Shown here: one piece after another, positions 23,406 through 32,198 of the stretch | How positions within the stretch are numbered: the stretch's first letter is position 1 | Layout: every line of letters begins with the position of its first letter | DNA from: a virus | DNA length: 37,143 bases | IMG/VR virus record: IMGVR_UViG_3300042691_006323 | Span: 1-37,143 of that record | Strand: one strand, 5' to 3' | Position numbers and translations under genes: made by a program | The notes under the pieces: generated by a model | The model's database searches: none | The model's input: the letters and a program-made list of their open reading frames with translations, nothing else | What the model was told of the DNA's origin: nothing

Positions 23406-25940
23406 TTATGTTAGATTGTCAAACTTAATTCGGTTGTTGTCCATTGAGTATTCGGTTGTATCCAACTCAATTGAATCAGCATCCATTCTATAAGCCAAGT
23501 TGTTATCGAAAGTATGACCCCCACGAATGCGGTCAAAGGTTATAGCACCTCTTGGTAGAGCGACTACATCAATGAAGGATTCAAAAGCGAAATTTACTTT
23601 CCTATTAGGACTATTTATAACCTCAGCGATAGTAATAGTCCCAAAATCTTTTATTTGTGTGCTACCAATAGACCAATATCCATTGTTTAGACCTGGATAG
23701 GTTTGTGTCCATTCTGGTGTAGTCACACCGATTGTATTCTTTGTTCCTGCTGCATATGGAGCAAAAGTGAATTTCCACTTTTCTAGCCAATTTAAACGAT
23801 TTCCAAATTTAATCGTTGCATCAGTTCTATCTGGATTTACCTCGAGTTCTTTCTCATAGTAACTCGTTCTATTAGTGGCTTTTCTAAGAACTCTGTTTGC
23901 CCAGATAATGGTTTCTGTTTGTTCTTTTGTTAATGCTCTTAGATCTAACAAGTGAACTTCAGATGGTGTTAAGTTCGGGAATGTTATTGTAGGCAAGAAT
24001 TCAGTTTGTGATACACGGATAGTTAAAATAGAAGCAACGAAGTCTTCCAGTTTCAAAGTAATTTCTTGCTTTTCTATTTCAGGGAAATTCTCTTTAGATG
24101 GATTTCTGTAGTTACCAATAGCAACCATCTTAGCATCAATAAATGAACTCAAAACTTGTGCTAGTAATTGTATTCTTGCTCCACCAACTATTTGTGATGC
24201 AGCATCAGCGACCGATTGAATCTGAACTTCACCGAACAAAGCCAAACCGATAGGGTGCAATAATTTTCTAACAATGCTTCTGTACTTATCAATAGACTGA
24301 CCAACTTTAATCACATATGAAAAGTCTTGATAAAAGTAACTGTCTTGGATTCTCTTAGATGATTCTGATATTTTTCCGTCAGCATTAAGGAATGTTCCTA
24401 ATGTCTTACCAACAGTTCCAACTTCGCCTTTTAATTCTGCTTGATTTAATGAAGCAATTTTACCCTTAGAACCAGTCTTCGCTAGACCTGTTGTTCCCCA
24501 ACCTTCAACAGTCATGCTCTTTGTAAACTCGGCAGATTCTTCTGTGATGAATGGATTAAGTTCTTCAGAAAGCAATGTTCCACCACTTTCTAGACCAATA
24601 CCGAATCTATCTGTTACAGGGAACAACTTGTAAAGGTTTCTATCTGTATCTGCTTCTATTAATACACCTTCGGGACTTTGTTGTCCTTCTAGTAACAACT
24701 TGTCGCCATTCTCCTGAACTAAATCATCTTCTGTTTCTGTTGAAAGTGTTTGTGGAGCTGCTCTTAATATTTCACCAATAGAAAATTCTGGACTAACATT
24801 CTTCATCACCATGTATGCTGGCGCAATACCGTTTGGTGGATTCTCATAATCTAAACCAAATGTTGGTATATTTAATTTTGTAATCTTACCGATGTTGTCT
24901 GATACAGCTAACAACACTGCGCCACCAGTAGTTGCTGGTGGTGGTACTGCAGGTAATACTGGTGGGAGAACTATCGGTAACTTCGTATAAAAATTACCAC
25001 CAGAAAGAAGTTTGACTCCAGTAATACCACCTGTACCGTTTACTGATGAAATGATAGCACGTGCTGAAACTAATGCGTTACTTGAAGCGCCACCAGCGCC
25101 AGTGTTGTTAAAAATAAGTTCCTGTCCTACAGAATAATTTTTTCCAGGTGTGTCAATAACAATTTCGGTAACAGTACCGTTGTTAAAAATTTCAGATACT
25201 TCTGCCGTTGCTCCTGTTCCTATACCAGCAACAACTGAAACAACGTCTCCTAGTTGATAGTAAGAACCACCATATAGTGAATTAAATGCAATAACACCTT
25301 GCCTTGGTAGACAGATAATTTTTGGAGTACCAGTAGTTTCAACTGTAGTTGTAGTTAAGAAAGTTCCAACAATTGAATCTACGTTTAGCGTTAGCGAATA
25401 AACAAGTGTAGCGCCAGTCTGTTCTGCGATTACGTTTTCAATTCGAGCGCTTGCGGTAACTGCTCCAAACTCATTATATTGAACGATGGTTTGTGCAAGT
25501 AGATCTAATGGATCGCCAGCAACTTGACTTACACGAAGGATAGACTTCTGACTATACTTACCGTCTGACACACGAAGCATGTCTGTTTTAGGAAAGTATA
25601 AGTTTGGTGTTTCGTTAAATACGGCACGGAATAAAAACTCATATGACTTTACAGTACCCTTTGAACGATATACGTCTTGGATAACTTTTGCCAGATAACG
25701 CTTGTCATTAATAACGAAGTCTGGTATCTGAGTTAGTAGTTCGTTTTTAAACTGCTCAATAAATTGATCAAGAGTTGCGTCAACATCTCGAATGTTTTCT
25801 AACTCTCGGTTCTTATAGTTTGTCTCTAAGAACTCATAGTATGCTTGTAAGAACGCAATAAAAGTTTGATGATCTTCTCTAACAAACTGTGGTGTTTGCT
25901 TCGGTACAACCGTAGATACTTTAGTTTTTACCAGTGCCAT
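23406..25940 (-). CDS. Baseplate wedge-region protein at the gp7 position, 844 aa
   Basis: Large structural protein between gp6 and gp8, where T4 encodes wedge protein gp7 (1032 aa). The N-terminal 130 residues are helical and well patterned (FVREDHQTFIAFLQAYYEFL, then VYRSKGTVKSYEFLFRAVFN). Residues about 230-330 are a glycine-rich beta repeat stretch (GIGTGATAEVSEIF, IDTPGKNYSVGQELIFNNTG, LLSGGNFYTKLP) like the insertion in the adjacent gp8. A conserved-looking block at about 530-575 (DSYFYQDFSYVIKVGQSIDK, then VRKLLHPIGLALFGE) is one I know from marine myovirus virion proteins. A short C-terminal part describes beta-strands. Identity as a gp7 equivalent rests on position and size, not on recognisable gp7 motifs. 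Confidence 0.65.
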   Translation of the reverse strand: MALVKTKVSTVVPKQTPQFVREDHQTFIAFLQAYYEFLETNYKNRELENIRDVDATLDQFIEQFKNELLTQIPDFVINDKRYLAKVIQDVYRSKGTVKSYEFLFRAVFNETPNLYFPKTDMLRVSDGKYSQKSILRVSQVAGDPLDLLAQTIVQYNEFGAVTASARIENVIAEQTGATLVYSLTLNVDSIVGTFLTTTTVETTGTPKIICLPRQGVIAFNSLYGGSYYQLGDVVSVVAGIGTGATAEVSEIFNNGTVTEIVIDTPGKNYSVGQELIFNNTGAGGASSNALVSARAIISSVNGTGGITGVKLLSGGNFYTKLPIVLPPVLPAVPPPATTGGAVLLAVSDNIGKITKLNIPTFGLDYENPPNGIAPAYMVMKNVSPEFSIGEILRAAPQTLSTETEDDLVQENGDKLLLEGQQSPEGVLIEADTDRNLYKLFPVTDRFGIGLESGGTLLSEELNPFITEESAEFTKSMTVEGWGTTGLAKTGSKGKIASLNQAELKGEVGTVGKTLGTFLNADGKISESSKRIQDSYFYQDFSYVIKVGQSIDKYRSIVRKLLHPIGLALFGEVQIQSVADAASQIVGGARIQLLAQVLSSFIDAKMVAIGNYRNPSKENFPEIEKQEITLKLEDFVASILTIRVSQTEFLPTITFPNLTPSEVHLLDLRALTKEQTETIIWANRVLRKATNRTSYYEKELEVNPDRTDATIKFGNRLNWLEKWKFTFAPYAAGTKNTIGVTTPEWTQTYPGLNNGYWSIGSTQIKDFGTITIAEVINSPNRKVNFAFESFIDVVALPRGAITFDRIRGGHTFDNNLAYRMDADSIELDTTEYSMDNNRIKFDNLT

Positions 25941-25945
25941 TTATT

Positions 25946-27775
25946 TTATAGTCTGTTAGATGTAAACACATAGTTTCCAGCAGTAGTTTCGCCAGAAGCA
26001 ACTTTATCTTCAATCGCTCTTAAAACAATAGATTGTTCTTGGATAGTAGCCAACTGATTTCTAACAGAAACCACATCATTAGAAGCAGGTCTAATTGTGA
26101 AATCAATTACGTTATCTGTAGCAGCATCAATGTTTATACTTTGCAGTAGAATTTTTCCTTGATTATAGTCAACAGTTCCTACTGTCCCTGGAGAAATAAT
26201 TTTCTGTCCAGTTGATGTAACGGAGAATCTTCTTAAAAATCCTAATCCATTATCTTCTACAAAAAATGTTGTTGTAGATCCTGGGATACTAAATCCTGTG
26301 CTTACTACGTTACCTGTAATTCCAGATTCGTTATAAATTGGATTGCCGATATTGACAGCATAAGACTGAACACGATTGAACACAGGATTGATTCTTCTTA
26401 CCAATCTAATAATAGTATTGCTATTAACGATACCATCGGCTGCAGAATCAATAACCTTTGAAAGTCTACTGTAACGCATAACGCTGTCAAATCTATTCAA
26501 TTCTTTTTGGTTGAAATTTACAATTGCTTGACGAACCAATGTTTCAATACTAGAGCCAGATAAGTTTGTAACAATAGGATTAAAATATATTGTTGAAGTC
26601 ACTAAAATTCTTAAGTATTCTGGATCAACAAGTTCAGGAATAATAGAAACTACGTTTTTGCTCTTTAATACTTCGTTCTTAATTTTTTCTTTTGTCTCTG
26701 GTGTCAAAGTCTCGCCAGTGGTTGGTTTAACGCAGATAAAAACTTTACCGTATGTTGGTGGATCATTTTCTTCACCACCCCAAACTGAAATAGTATCTAT
26801 GTTTGAATATAGTTGTGGAAGAATAACTTTATAATCTTCTGCTGTTACTGCTCGGTTTTGAGCAGAGTAATTGATTGGCGCATTTTGTTTAATGCTTGCA
26901 ATAGATTCAGGTTCAGCGCCACCAGCAGCTGAAGCTGTAGTTGTAATAGATACCGATCCAATACCAGCCACACTTCCCTGTAGATTAAACGTAGAAGCGC
27001 CATTAGCAATAGTTTTGGATGATTTGAAATAATTTATTTGAACAATGTTACCTGATGATGGCTTGTATCCAATAATACCGTCGCCAAAATAGATTTCGTA
27101 TTTACCATCTTCTACTTCCTTTAGGAAGTATGCTCTTGTCGTTTGATCAACAGAAGTAATCTTATTGGAAAAATTATATGTTGTAAATGCGCCAGTAGAA
27201 CTTTCTTGGACACGAACAACTAAGGTATCAGTATCCACATCTGGGTTAGGAATTACGAAACGCAACCCATCTTCATAAACAAAACGATACTGTAATGGTT
27301 TACCTTCAGTAAGAACCACTCCATTAAAGGTGTATGCACCACCAATTAAAGCAGAACTATAAGATTCTCTTGTGTAAAATAGATACGTGGCTTGATTTAT
27401 CGATGTAGAAAAAGATGTTTCCGCAGGTATAGTTAAAAACGGTGTTGGGTTTGAGCCACTAGCAACAATTCTAATATTTACTGTAGCCTTTGCGCACTTT
27501 GCTGAACGTGGCAAATAGCCTAACATTTTTGCGATAGAAACTACACTATCACGCTTACTAGCAGAATCTAAAAACATTTCATTTACTGCTAGGTTAGTAT
27601 ATACTGCGTTATAGTGAGTATTATACGCAAGAACATCCAGGAGAACAGAAAGTCCTGATCCCTCAAAATTATAGTCTTTAAATTGGTCTTGAGTTTTTAG
27701 GTATTCTTTCAGGTTGTCCTTAATACCATCAAAGTCAAGTTCACCAATTCTGATTCTTTTATTATTTGTAGCCAT
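25946..27775 (-). CDS. 6: Baseplate wedge protein gp6
   Basis: Clear T4 gp6-type protein (609 residues against 660 in T4). The hallmark is residues 45-72, LLDVLAYNTHYNAVYTNLAV followed by NEMFLDSA, then S-x-x-x-x-A-x-x-LGYLPRSA at 80-92, matching the N-terminal gp6 signature. The middle (about 290-470) is a baseplate J-like region (NRAVTAEDYKVILPQLY, TISVWGGEENDPPTYGKVFI, CVKP). gp6 dimers form the inner ring of the wedge and trigger sheath contraction. The ATG directly abuts the gp25 stop (TAAATG), so the two wedge proteins are coupled. The C-terminal about 100 residues (VDYNQGKILLQSINIDAATD) are beta-rich. Confidence 0.92.
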   Translation of the reverse strand: MATNNKRIRIGELDFDGIKDNLKEYLKTQDQFKDYNFEGSGLSVLLDVLAYNTHYNAVYTNLAVNEMFLDSASKRDSVVSIAKMLGYLPRSAKCAKATVNIRIVASGSNPTPFLTIPAETSFSTSINQATYLFYTRESYSSALIGGAYTFNGVVLTEGKPLQYRFVYEDGLRFVIPNPDVDTDTLVVRVQESSTGAFTTYNFSNKITSVDQTTRAYFLKEVEDGKYEIYFGDGIIGYKPSSGNIVQINYFKSSKTIANGASTFNLQGSVAGIGSVSITTTASAAGGAEPESIASIKQNAPINYSAQNRAVTAEDYKVILPQLYSNIDTISVWGGEENDPPTYGKVFICVKPTTGETLTPETKEKIKNEVLKSKNVVSIIPELVDPEYLRILVTSTIYFNPIVTNLSGSSIETLVRQAIVNFNQKELNRFDSVMRYSRLSKVIDSAADGIVNSNTIIRLVRRINPVFNRVQSYAVNIGNPIYNESGITGNVVSTGFSIPGSTTTFFVEDNGLGFLRRFSVTSTGQKIISPGTVGTVDYNQGKILLQSINIDAATDNVIDFTIRPASNDVVSVRNQLATIQEQSIVLRAIEDKVASGETTAGNYVFTSNRL

Positions 27776-28168
27776 TTATCGGGTTCTCTCTAGAACTAAA
27801 TCCAATGTTATTGGAGTAAATGTGTTTAAAATTTTAAAGTCTATTCTAACATTAACAGAGTTATTACCTTCATCATACAAAACTTGTGCGTCAATTAACT
27901 CAACACGTGGTTCGAAGGTGTTAATTACATCAATAATGTTTTGACGAATAACTGTTTCTGTAAATGGGTCGGCAAGTTCAAACATTAATGCAGTTACTTG
28001 AGAGCCGATCTCACTGTGAAATGGTCGTTCAAAGTTTTTCGTTAGAATTAAGTTTCTTACCGAACGCTTGATCGCATTCTCATCTAGTCTGACAGAAATA
28101 TCGCCTGTGACTGGATGCTTTGTGAAGTTTAGATCTAAATCTACGAAGTTTCTTGTATTATTGGCCAT
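27776..28168 (-). CDS. 25: Baseplate wedge protein gp25 (lysozyme-like fold family)
   Basis: 130-residue gp25 family protein, close to the T4 length (132). Residues 1-30 (MANNTRNFVDLDLNF, then DISVRLDENAIKRSVRNLIL) and the family signature ERPFHSEIGSQVTALMFEL (about 47-65) are visible, followed by the usual C-terminal strand pair (VELIDAQVLYDEGNNSVNVR). gp25 clamps gp6 and gp7 in the wedge core and is shared with type VI secretion (TssE). The ATG at 28168 is preferred: the open frame extends 21 codons further into the PAAR gene, but that stretch (RCNSAGISKHLYWWI) is out-of-frame PAAR sequence. A 5-prime AATAAATA at 28174-28181 is too close to act as a usual late promoter. Confidence 0.92.
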   Translation of the reverse strand: MANNTRNFVDLDLNFTKHPVTGDISVRLDENAIKRSVRNLILTKNFERPFHSEIGSQVTALMFELADPFTETVIRQNIIDVINTFEPRVELIDAQVLYDEGNNSVNVRIDFKILNTFTPITLDLVLERTR

Positions 28169-28179
28169 ATCTTTATTTA

Positions 28180-28488
28180 TTATCCACCAATAAAGGTGTT
28201 TGGAGATCCCTGCGCTATTGCATCTCCACAAGAAATATTATCTCCAATTCTTGCAGCAGGGAAACCCTCTATGAAAGTATTTCCTGAACCCGCAACATGA
28301 GATCTAGCTGATGGTTGTGGATGAACTGTTATACCACAAGAATGGGTAGCGTGGAAAGATTGTCCACTTACTACTCCTGGTTTTATGCCATTGATAAATG
28401 TTTTAGATACAGGTGATCCAACCATTGGAGTTGGAGGAAAGCACCCATGACCAGTGCTTTTATCGCCTATTCTAACTACTGCTGGCAT
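28180..28488 (-). CDS. 5.4: PAAR-domain baseplate spike tip (gp5.4-like)
   Basis: 102-residue PAAR-repeat protein that caps the membrane-piercing needle. It begins MPAVVRIGDKSTGHGCFPPT, contains the literal PAAR at residues 77-80 within GFPAARIGDN, and has paired (N)-x-F-I-x-G turns (TFINGIKP at 30-37, NTFIEG at 70-75, NTFIGG at the end). Candidate metal ligands are C16, H46, H49, C51, H56, H64 and C87. In T4 the equivalent gp5.4 binds the tip of the gp5 beta-helix. It lies two genes after the spike gene, separated by one unknown protein, and its ATG overlaps the previous stop as TAATG. Confidence 0.92.
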   Translation of the reverse strand: MPAVVRIGDKSTGHGCFPPTPMVGSPVSKTFINGIKPGVVSGQSFHATHSCGITVHPQPSARSHVAGSGNTFIEGFPAARIGDNISCGDAIAQGSPNTFIGG

Positions 28489-28952
28489 TATCTTGTGTAT
28501 CCTACATAAGTTTGTAGACTGTTTTTACCACTGGTCCAGTCATTTTGTACCGTAATAGTATAGTTATTTATAGCCACAACAGTAGAACCATTCATTGCAG
28601 ACACAGTATATGTGTAGTTTATAGTTCTTGTTGTGTCCGCATCATAAGAAGTCATTTCAGACAATTCACTTCTACTAATCTGCTCAAATTTATCTACCGT
28701 CACAAAGGTATCTTGAGGTGTTCTATACGTAATACTGTTGTCAAAAGAATCATAAAAATAACCAGATATAGATCCTGGATCACCATTTGTCCTTACAACT
28801 GTAGTAGGATTTGTCTGATTTGGTGTAATGACAACAGGATATCTGGTTGTATTTCCTGGAATTAACAAGTCTTCTTCCTCATAATATATCGAAAATGAGA
28901 AATTTTGATACTCTAAAACTGTTCCAAGTATAGGATCTTCAGGGTAAAACAT
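28488..28952 (-). CDS. Unknown 154-aa beta-rich protein between spike and PAAR tip
   Basis: I do not recognise this family. The likely start is ATG 28952-28950; an in-frame TTG immediately before (28955) could also initiate, but the AGAAGGGAT ribosome site fits the ATG. The protein is rich in T, N, S and Y. The N-terminal third is acidic and aromatic (MFYPEDPILGTVLEYQNFSF, SIYYEEEDLL) and the C-terminal half alternates like an immunoglobulin-type sandwich (TRTINYTYTVSAMNGSTVVA, then INNYTITVQN). No cysteine or enzyme motif. Sandwiched between the spike hydrolase and PAAR tip, it may be a spike-tip accessory, a hub component or a chaperone for tip assembly; this is inference from position. Confidence 0.6.
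   Translation of the reverse strand: MFYPEDPILGTVLEYQNFSFSIYYEEEDLLIPGNTTRYPVVITPNQTNPTTVVRTNGDPGSISGYFYDSFDNSITYRTPQDTFVTVDKFEQISRSELSEMTSYDADTTRTINYTYTVSAMNGSTVVAINNYTITVQNDWTSGKNSLQTYVGYTR
28565..28572 (-). promoter_or_regulatory. Exact TATAAATA inside a coding region, possible late promoter
   Basis: Perfect T4 late octamer on the minus strand, lying within the 154-residue gene (encoding part of AINNY). It would start RNA near 28558, about 70 bases upstream of the PAAR ATG, and so could boost PAAR, gp25, gp6 and the rest of the wedge genes. Coding constraint or chance could equally explain it. Confidence 0.35.
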
Positions 28953-28955
28953 CAA

Positions 28956-31900
28956 TTATCCCTTCTTGGGAAATACGCCATTTTCTGGCTCTAGTAAAAC
29001 AAACCCTTTAGGGAAACCCTTAGCATCTCTTTGATACGTAGCGTGTCTAGACATAGTAAACGCCATTCTTCTATTGCCACCCTTATAGTTGTAACCGATA
29101 TGAATCCAAACAGAAGAAGGATTATCGTATTCAAGAATAATTTGATCGTAAGGAATAACACGTTCAATTTGTTGGACCAACTCAAATGTTCTCTTATAGC
29201 GATCACCACCACGCAAGCCAATATCAAGAGCCTGTCCTTTACAGTGCGGAGAGGTTTTAGATTCTACCGCAAGAACACCCTTCAAACGATATCCTGAGTT
29301 AATACCCCACAGTCCTTTCTTATAACCAACCATACCTTGTGGCACAATTTCAGCAGCCACCAATGGTTCTAAACATGCTTCAACGTGGTTAGCCAAGTTA
29401 CACACAATTTCTTGTGGTGTATAAATGCGTGTTCGAACTGCGTCTTTAAATTGTAAGAAGTCTGTAAGTTCTTGGTTTTGTAATCTGTGGCGTCCATTTA
29501 TACCACCATCGCAACACATACCCAGTGTAAAGTTCTTCGTTAGTTTATAGCTGTCAGTAAATCTCTCGCTCGAGAAGATAACTGCACAATCAACTTTAGA
29601 TTTTGGATCTGGTACACCACCAGATGGTGCTGGCGCTGCTTCAGCTGGTGCGTTGTTATTTTCTCTACCTGCAACTTCAGCATTTTTATCGTTCTGAAGT
29701 TTTCTTCCTTCTGGTGTGTTTAGATCTTCTTCTGTTTCACCAGCTTTCTCTTTATCTGCTGTACGTTCTCTTCCTTCAAGTGGAGCAACGCTGTTACCTT
29801 GTGGGTTACCTTGTGGTGGGAACACTAGAGCAGTTGCATCTGCTGGTGCTTTTGGTGTAGCCTCATTAGCGCCATTACCAAAATCACCTCTTGAGTAATC
29901 AAGACGCATAGCAGCACCTGATTTTATTTCCATAGCAGAATCAGTACTAAATCTTACACTTCCTGTGGATTTAATGTCCGTTAGTTCGGTAACTGCTATA
30001 CCAAGATTACCTTTAACTGCAGCAGATGCACTTCCACCAACATCAATATCTAAATTACCTCCAACTTTAAGAGAGAAGTCAGAACCAACTGCCATGTTCA
30101 AGTTTTGAGCAACACCAAGATCTAGGTTAGCGCCAAATATTGCTTCGGCATTACCTTCTACTTTAATATTTGCATCTGATTGACATAGAATGTTTACTTG
30201 TCCACCAACTGTTAAATTGCAAGCACCCCAAACATAGAGGAAACCGTTTTTCGACATAACTGTATAGTTATCGCCAACAATATAATCAACACGTGTGCCA
30301 TCGGCATCAATGTCTGAGAAAGTTCCTGCTCTGTGAAACTGTGTGATACGCTCATTTCCTGGAGTATCATCCCACTCCATAACATGACCAGATTCAGTTT
30401 CCATAACTTTATTGTAAGGATACTGTCCACCAAATGGTGCTTCTGGTTGGCTCCATGATGCACCATTAGCTGTAGGAATTTGTAATACTCTTAAACCATC
30501 TTTTACTTCAACGATAGTGCCTTTAAAAACACCCCTTGCTAGTCTATTAGTATCTGGCTCATTTAATAAATTGCCCAAAGGATATTTTCCATTAGGATCT
30601 CTAAAACCAAATTTACTTTCGCTTGCGGAGGGTGATGGAATTACAGTACCATTTGAATCAGTACCAGCTGATGCTTCTGCTGCAGCAGGTCCATTAGAAA
30701 TTGGGTCTACTGTAGGCAACGCTTGTTTGTCTGCCACACTTTGTGATTTTTCGCCATAAAAGTATTCAAAGAATTCTTTCTTTCTTGCGCCAATGTCTGG
30801 AGAGTTTATACCTACAGCTCGCTTGGCTACTTCAAAATATCTTGCATCGGTTGGCGTATTCTTTGGAACACGATCAACTAGATACAACGCAGCAACAAGA
30901 GCGCATACGTTGAGATCTGAATTAAGTGAATCTGGATTGTTTACGATATCAATATTCAGACCCATCTTTTTAGCAAGGTTGTTGTATCTGATATAGTTTG
31001 ACTTACCTGTTAGCTGAATGTATCCACGTCCGTAGTACTTACCACCTTCAGCATCGGTAGTATGGTTGAAAAATCCCTTACCTCGTGTCGTTGGTCCATA
31101 AATGTAACTAAAGAAACCTTCTCTACCCTTTGAAGCTGGCCAATTACAGTATGATTTCCATTCTTCTTCTGGACGTTTGTTTGCGATTCCTGGAAAAATT
31201 TGCTTAAATCTTGATTCGCTATATGAGGTATTTTCAAATAATGGTTGCCATGTTGATTCGCCACCAGCGATACCAAGTAGAGCACACTTCTGCGCCTTTG
31301 CGGTTAACCCAACTTTATCGCAAGCAGCAATCATCGCTTTAATAGAAGCTGTTTGTACTGCCAAATTTTTCTGATATTTTTTAGGTGGTACTAGAGGAAT
31401 AGAATCATTAACAGGAGAAGAAGCTGGCGCTTCTGCTGGTGTTGTAGAAGGAACCGTGTTAGCAGTAGAAGTATTAGCTGGGTTTGTTGTTTGAGATTTT
31501 TGTGGTTGCTGAGCACTGTTTACTGTAATATTAGTTGTCGTGCCACTAGTGTTTAATGTATCTTCTTGTCCTGATCTACTTTCTTTTACTGCATCTAAAT
31601 TTGTTGGAGGTACTTTAAATGTGATAATGTTTTCTCCATTACCACCATACGCTTTAGTAATTCTAATTGTATCTTTTGAGACTACTTGCTCAATTACTGT
31701 TTCTTCTTGAACCCCAGCACCAAACAATCTCATCTTTTCTGTGAGTTTTGCGGTTAGGTCTGTAACTTGTCCATCAGGATCATAGAAAGTTAACTCTGTT
31801 GTTCCACCAATAGTTCTTGGAACTGTTCTTAATTCAGTAACTACTGACTCATCTTTTGGTTGTAGATTTATATTACCTTCATCAATGTCAATTTGTCCAT

Positions 31901-32198
31901 ATAGACTTTCTTGTGGTACACCACCAATAGTTCCCATCATTACAGGGAACTGTTTTGCTTCGTCTTGGAAAAATATAACAACCCATGTTCCTGGGACTGG
32001 ACCAACTGGAGAAAAACCAATACCATTCATCGCTGCTGAATTGATTGGTTGCATAGGAAATGCCCAAGGCAAGTCGTCTGTTGGTAGAAGTGTTAGATCT
32101 TCTGTGTGAACACCAACTACTCTTACTTTACAACGTCCAAGTTTTAGTGGATCATCACGACTTTCAACAACACCTGTGTGAAACATTAAATTTTTCAT
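28956..32198 (-). CDS. 5: Baseplate spike/hub gp5-like protein with GH19-like and M15-like domains
   Basis: 1080 residues against 575 in T4 gp5. Residues 1-100 are the OB-fold collar (TGVVESRDDPLKLGRCKVRV, FFQDEAKQFPVMMGTIGG). A low-complexity linker (205-270) leads to a GH19-like domain (about 275-485): GGESTW with probable catalytic E314, ENTSYSESRFKQIFP (322-336) and YGRGYIQLTGKSNY (389-402). After a second linker (483-528) comes a gp5/VgrG-type segment (GHVMEWDDTPGNERI, 604-618) and a beta-helix needle with V-x-G repeats (about 655-770). A third linker (771-868) precedes an M15-type peptidase domain: H985 and D992 in SPHCKGQALDIG, E1023 in YDQIILEY, H1033 in VWIHIGY. Together they should cut glycan and peptide bonds of peptidoglycan during entry. 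TAATG overlap with the hub gene upstream. Confidence 0.92.
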   Translation of the reverse strand: MKNLMFHTGVVESRDDPLKLGRCKVRVVGVHTEDLTLLPTDDLPWAFPMQPINSAAMNGIGFSPVGPVPGTWVVIFFQDEAKQFPVMMGTIGGVPQESLYGQIDIDEGNINLQPKDESVVTELRTVPRTIGGTTELTFYDPDGQVTDLTAKLTEKMRLFGAGVQEETVIEQVVSKDTIRITKAYGGNGENIITFKVPPTNLDAVKESRSGQEDTLNTSGTTTNITVNSAQQPQKSQTTNPANTSTANTVPSTTPAEAPASSPVNDSIPLVPPKKYQKNLAVQTASIKAMIAACDKVGLTAKAQKCALLGIAGGESTWQPLFENTSYSESRFKQIFPGIANKRPEEEWKSYCNWPASKGREGFFSYIYGPTTRGKGFFNHTTDAEGGKYYGRGYIQLTGKSNYIRYNNLAKKMGLNIDIVNNPDSLNSDLNVCALVAALYLVDRVPKNTPTDARYFEVAKRAVGINSPDIGARKKEFFEYFYGEKSQSVADKQALPTVDPISNGPAAAEASAGTDSNGTVIPSPSASESKFGFRDPNGKYPLGNLLNEPDTNRLARGVFKGTIVEVKDGLRVLQIPTANGASWSQPEAPFGGQYPYNKVMETESGHVMEWDDTPGNERITQFHRAGTFSDIDADGTRVDYIVGDNYTVMSKNGFLYVWGACNLTVGGQVNILCQSDANIKVEGNAEAIFGANLDLGVAQNLNMAVGSDFSLKVGGNLDIDVGGSASAAVKGNLGIAVTELTDIKSTGSVRFSTDSAMEIKSGAAMRLDYSRGDFGNGANEATPKAPADATALVFPPQGNPQGNSVAPLEGRERTADKEKAGETEEDLNTPEGRKLQNDKNAEVAGRENNNAPAEAAPAPSGGVPDPKSKVDCAVIFSSERFTDSYKLTKNFTLGMCCDGGINGRHRLQNQELTDFLQFKDAVRTRIYTPQEIVCNLANHVEACLEPLVAAEIVPQGMVGYKKGLWGINSGYRLKGVLAVESKTSPHCKGQALDIGLRGGDRYKRTFELVQQIERVIPYDQIILEYDNPSSVWIHIGYNYKGGNRRMAFTMSRHATYQRDAKGFPKGFVLLEPENGVFPKKG

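Noticed and set aside
28174-28181. AATAAATA just before gp25 as late promoter
   Set aside because: RNA would start at or inside the ATG. It overlaps the PAAR stop codon and is probably AT-rich stop context.
28169-28231. Upstream extension of gp25 by 21 codons
   Set aside because: The extension overlaps the PAAR gene in another frame and is not gp25-like; family length and signature fit the ATG at 28168.
31010-31285. Minus-strand frame inside the spike gene
   Set aside because: Out-of-frame shadow of the GH19-like domain with no independent start signal.
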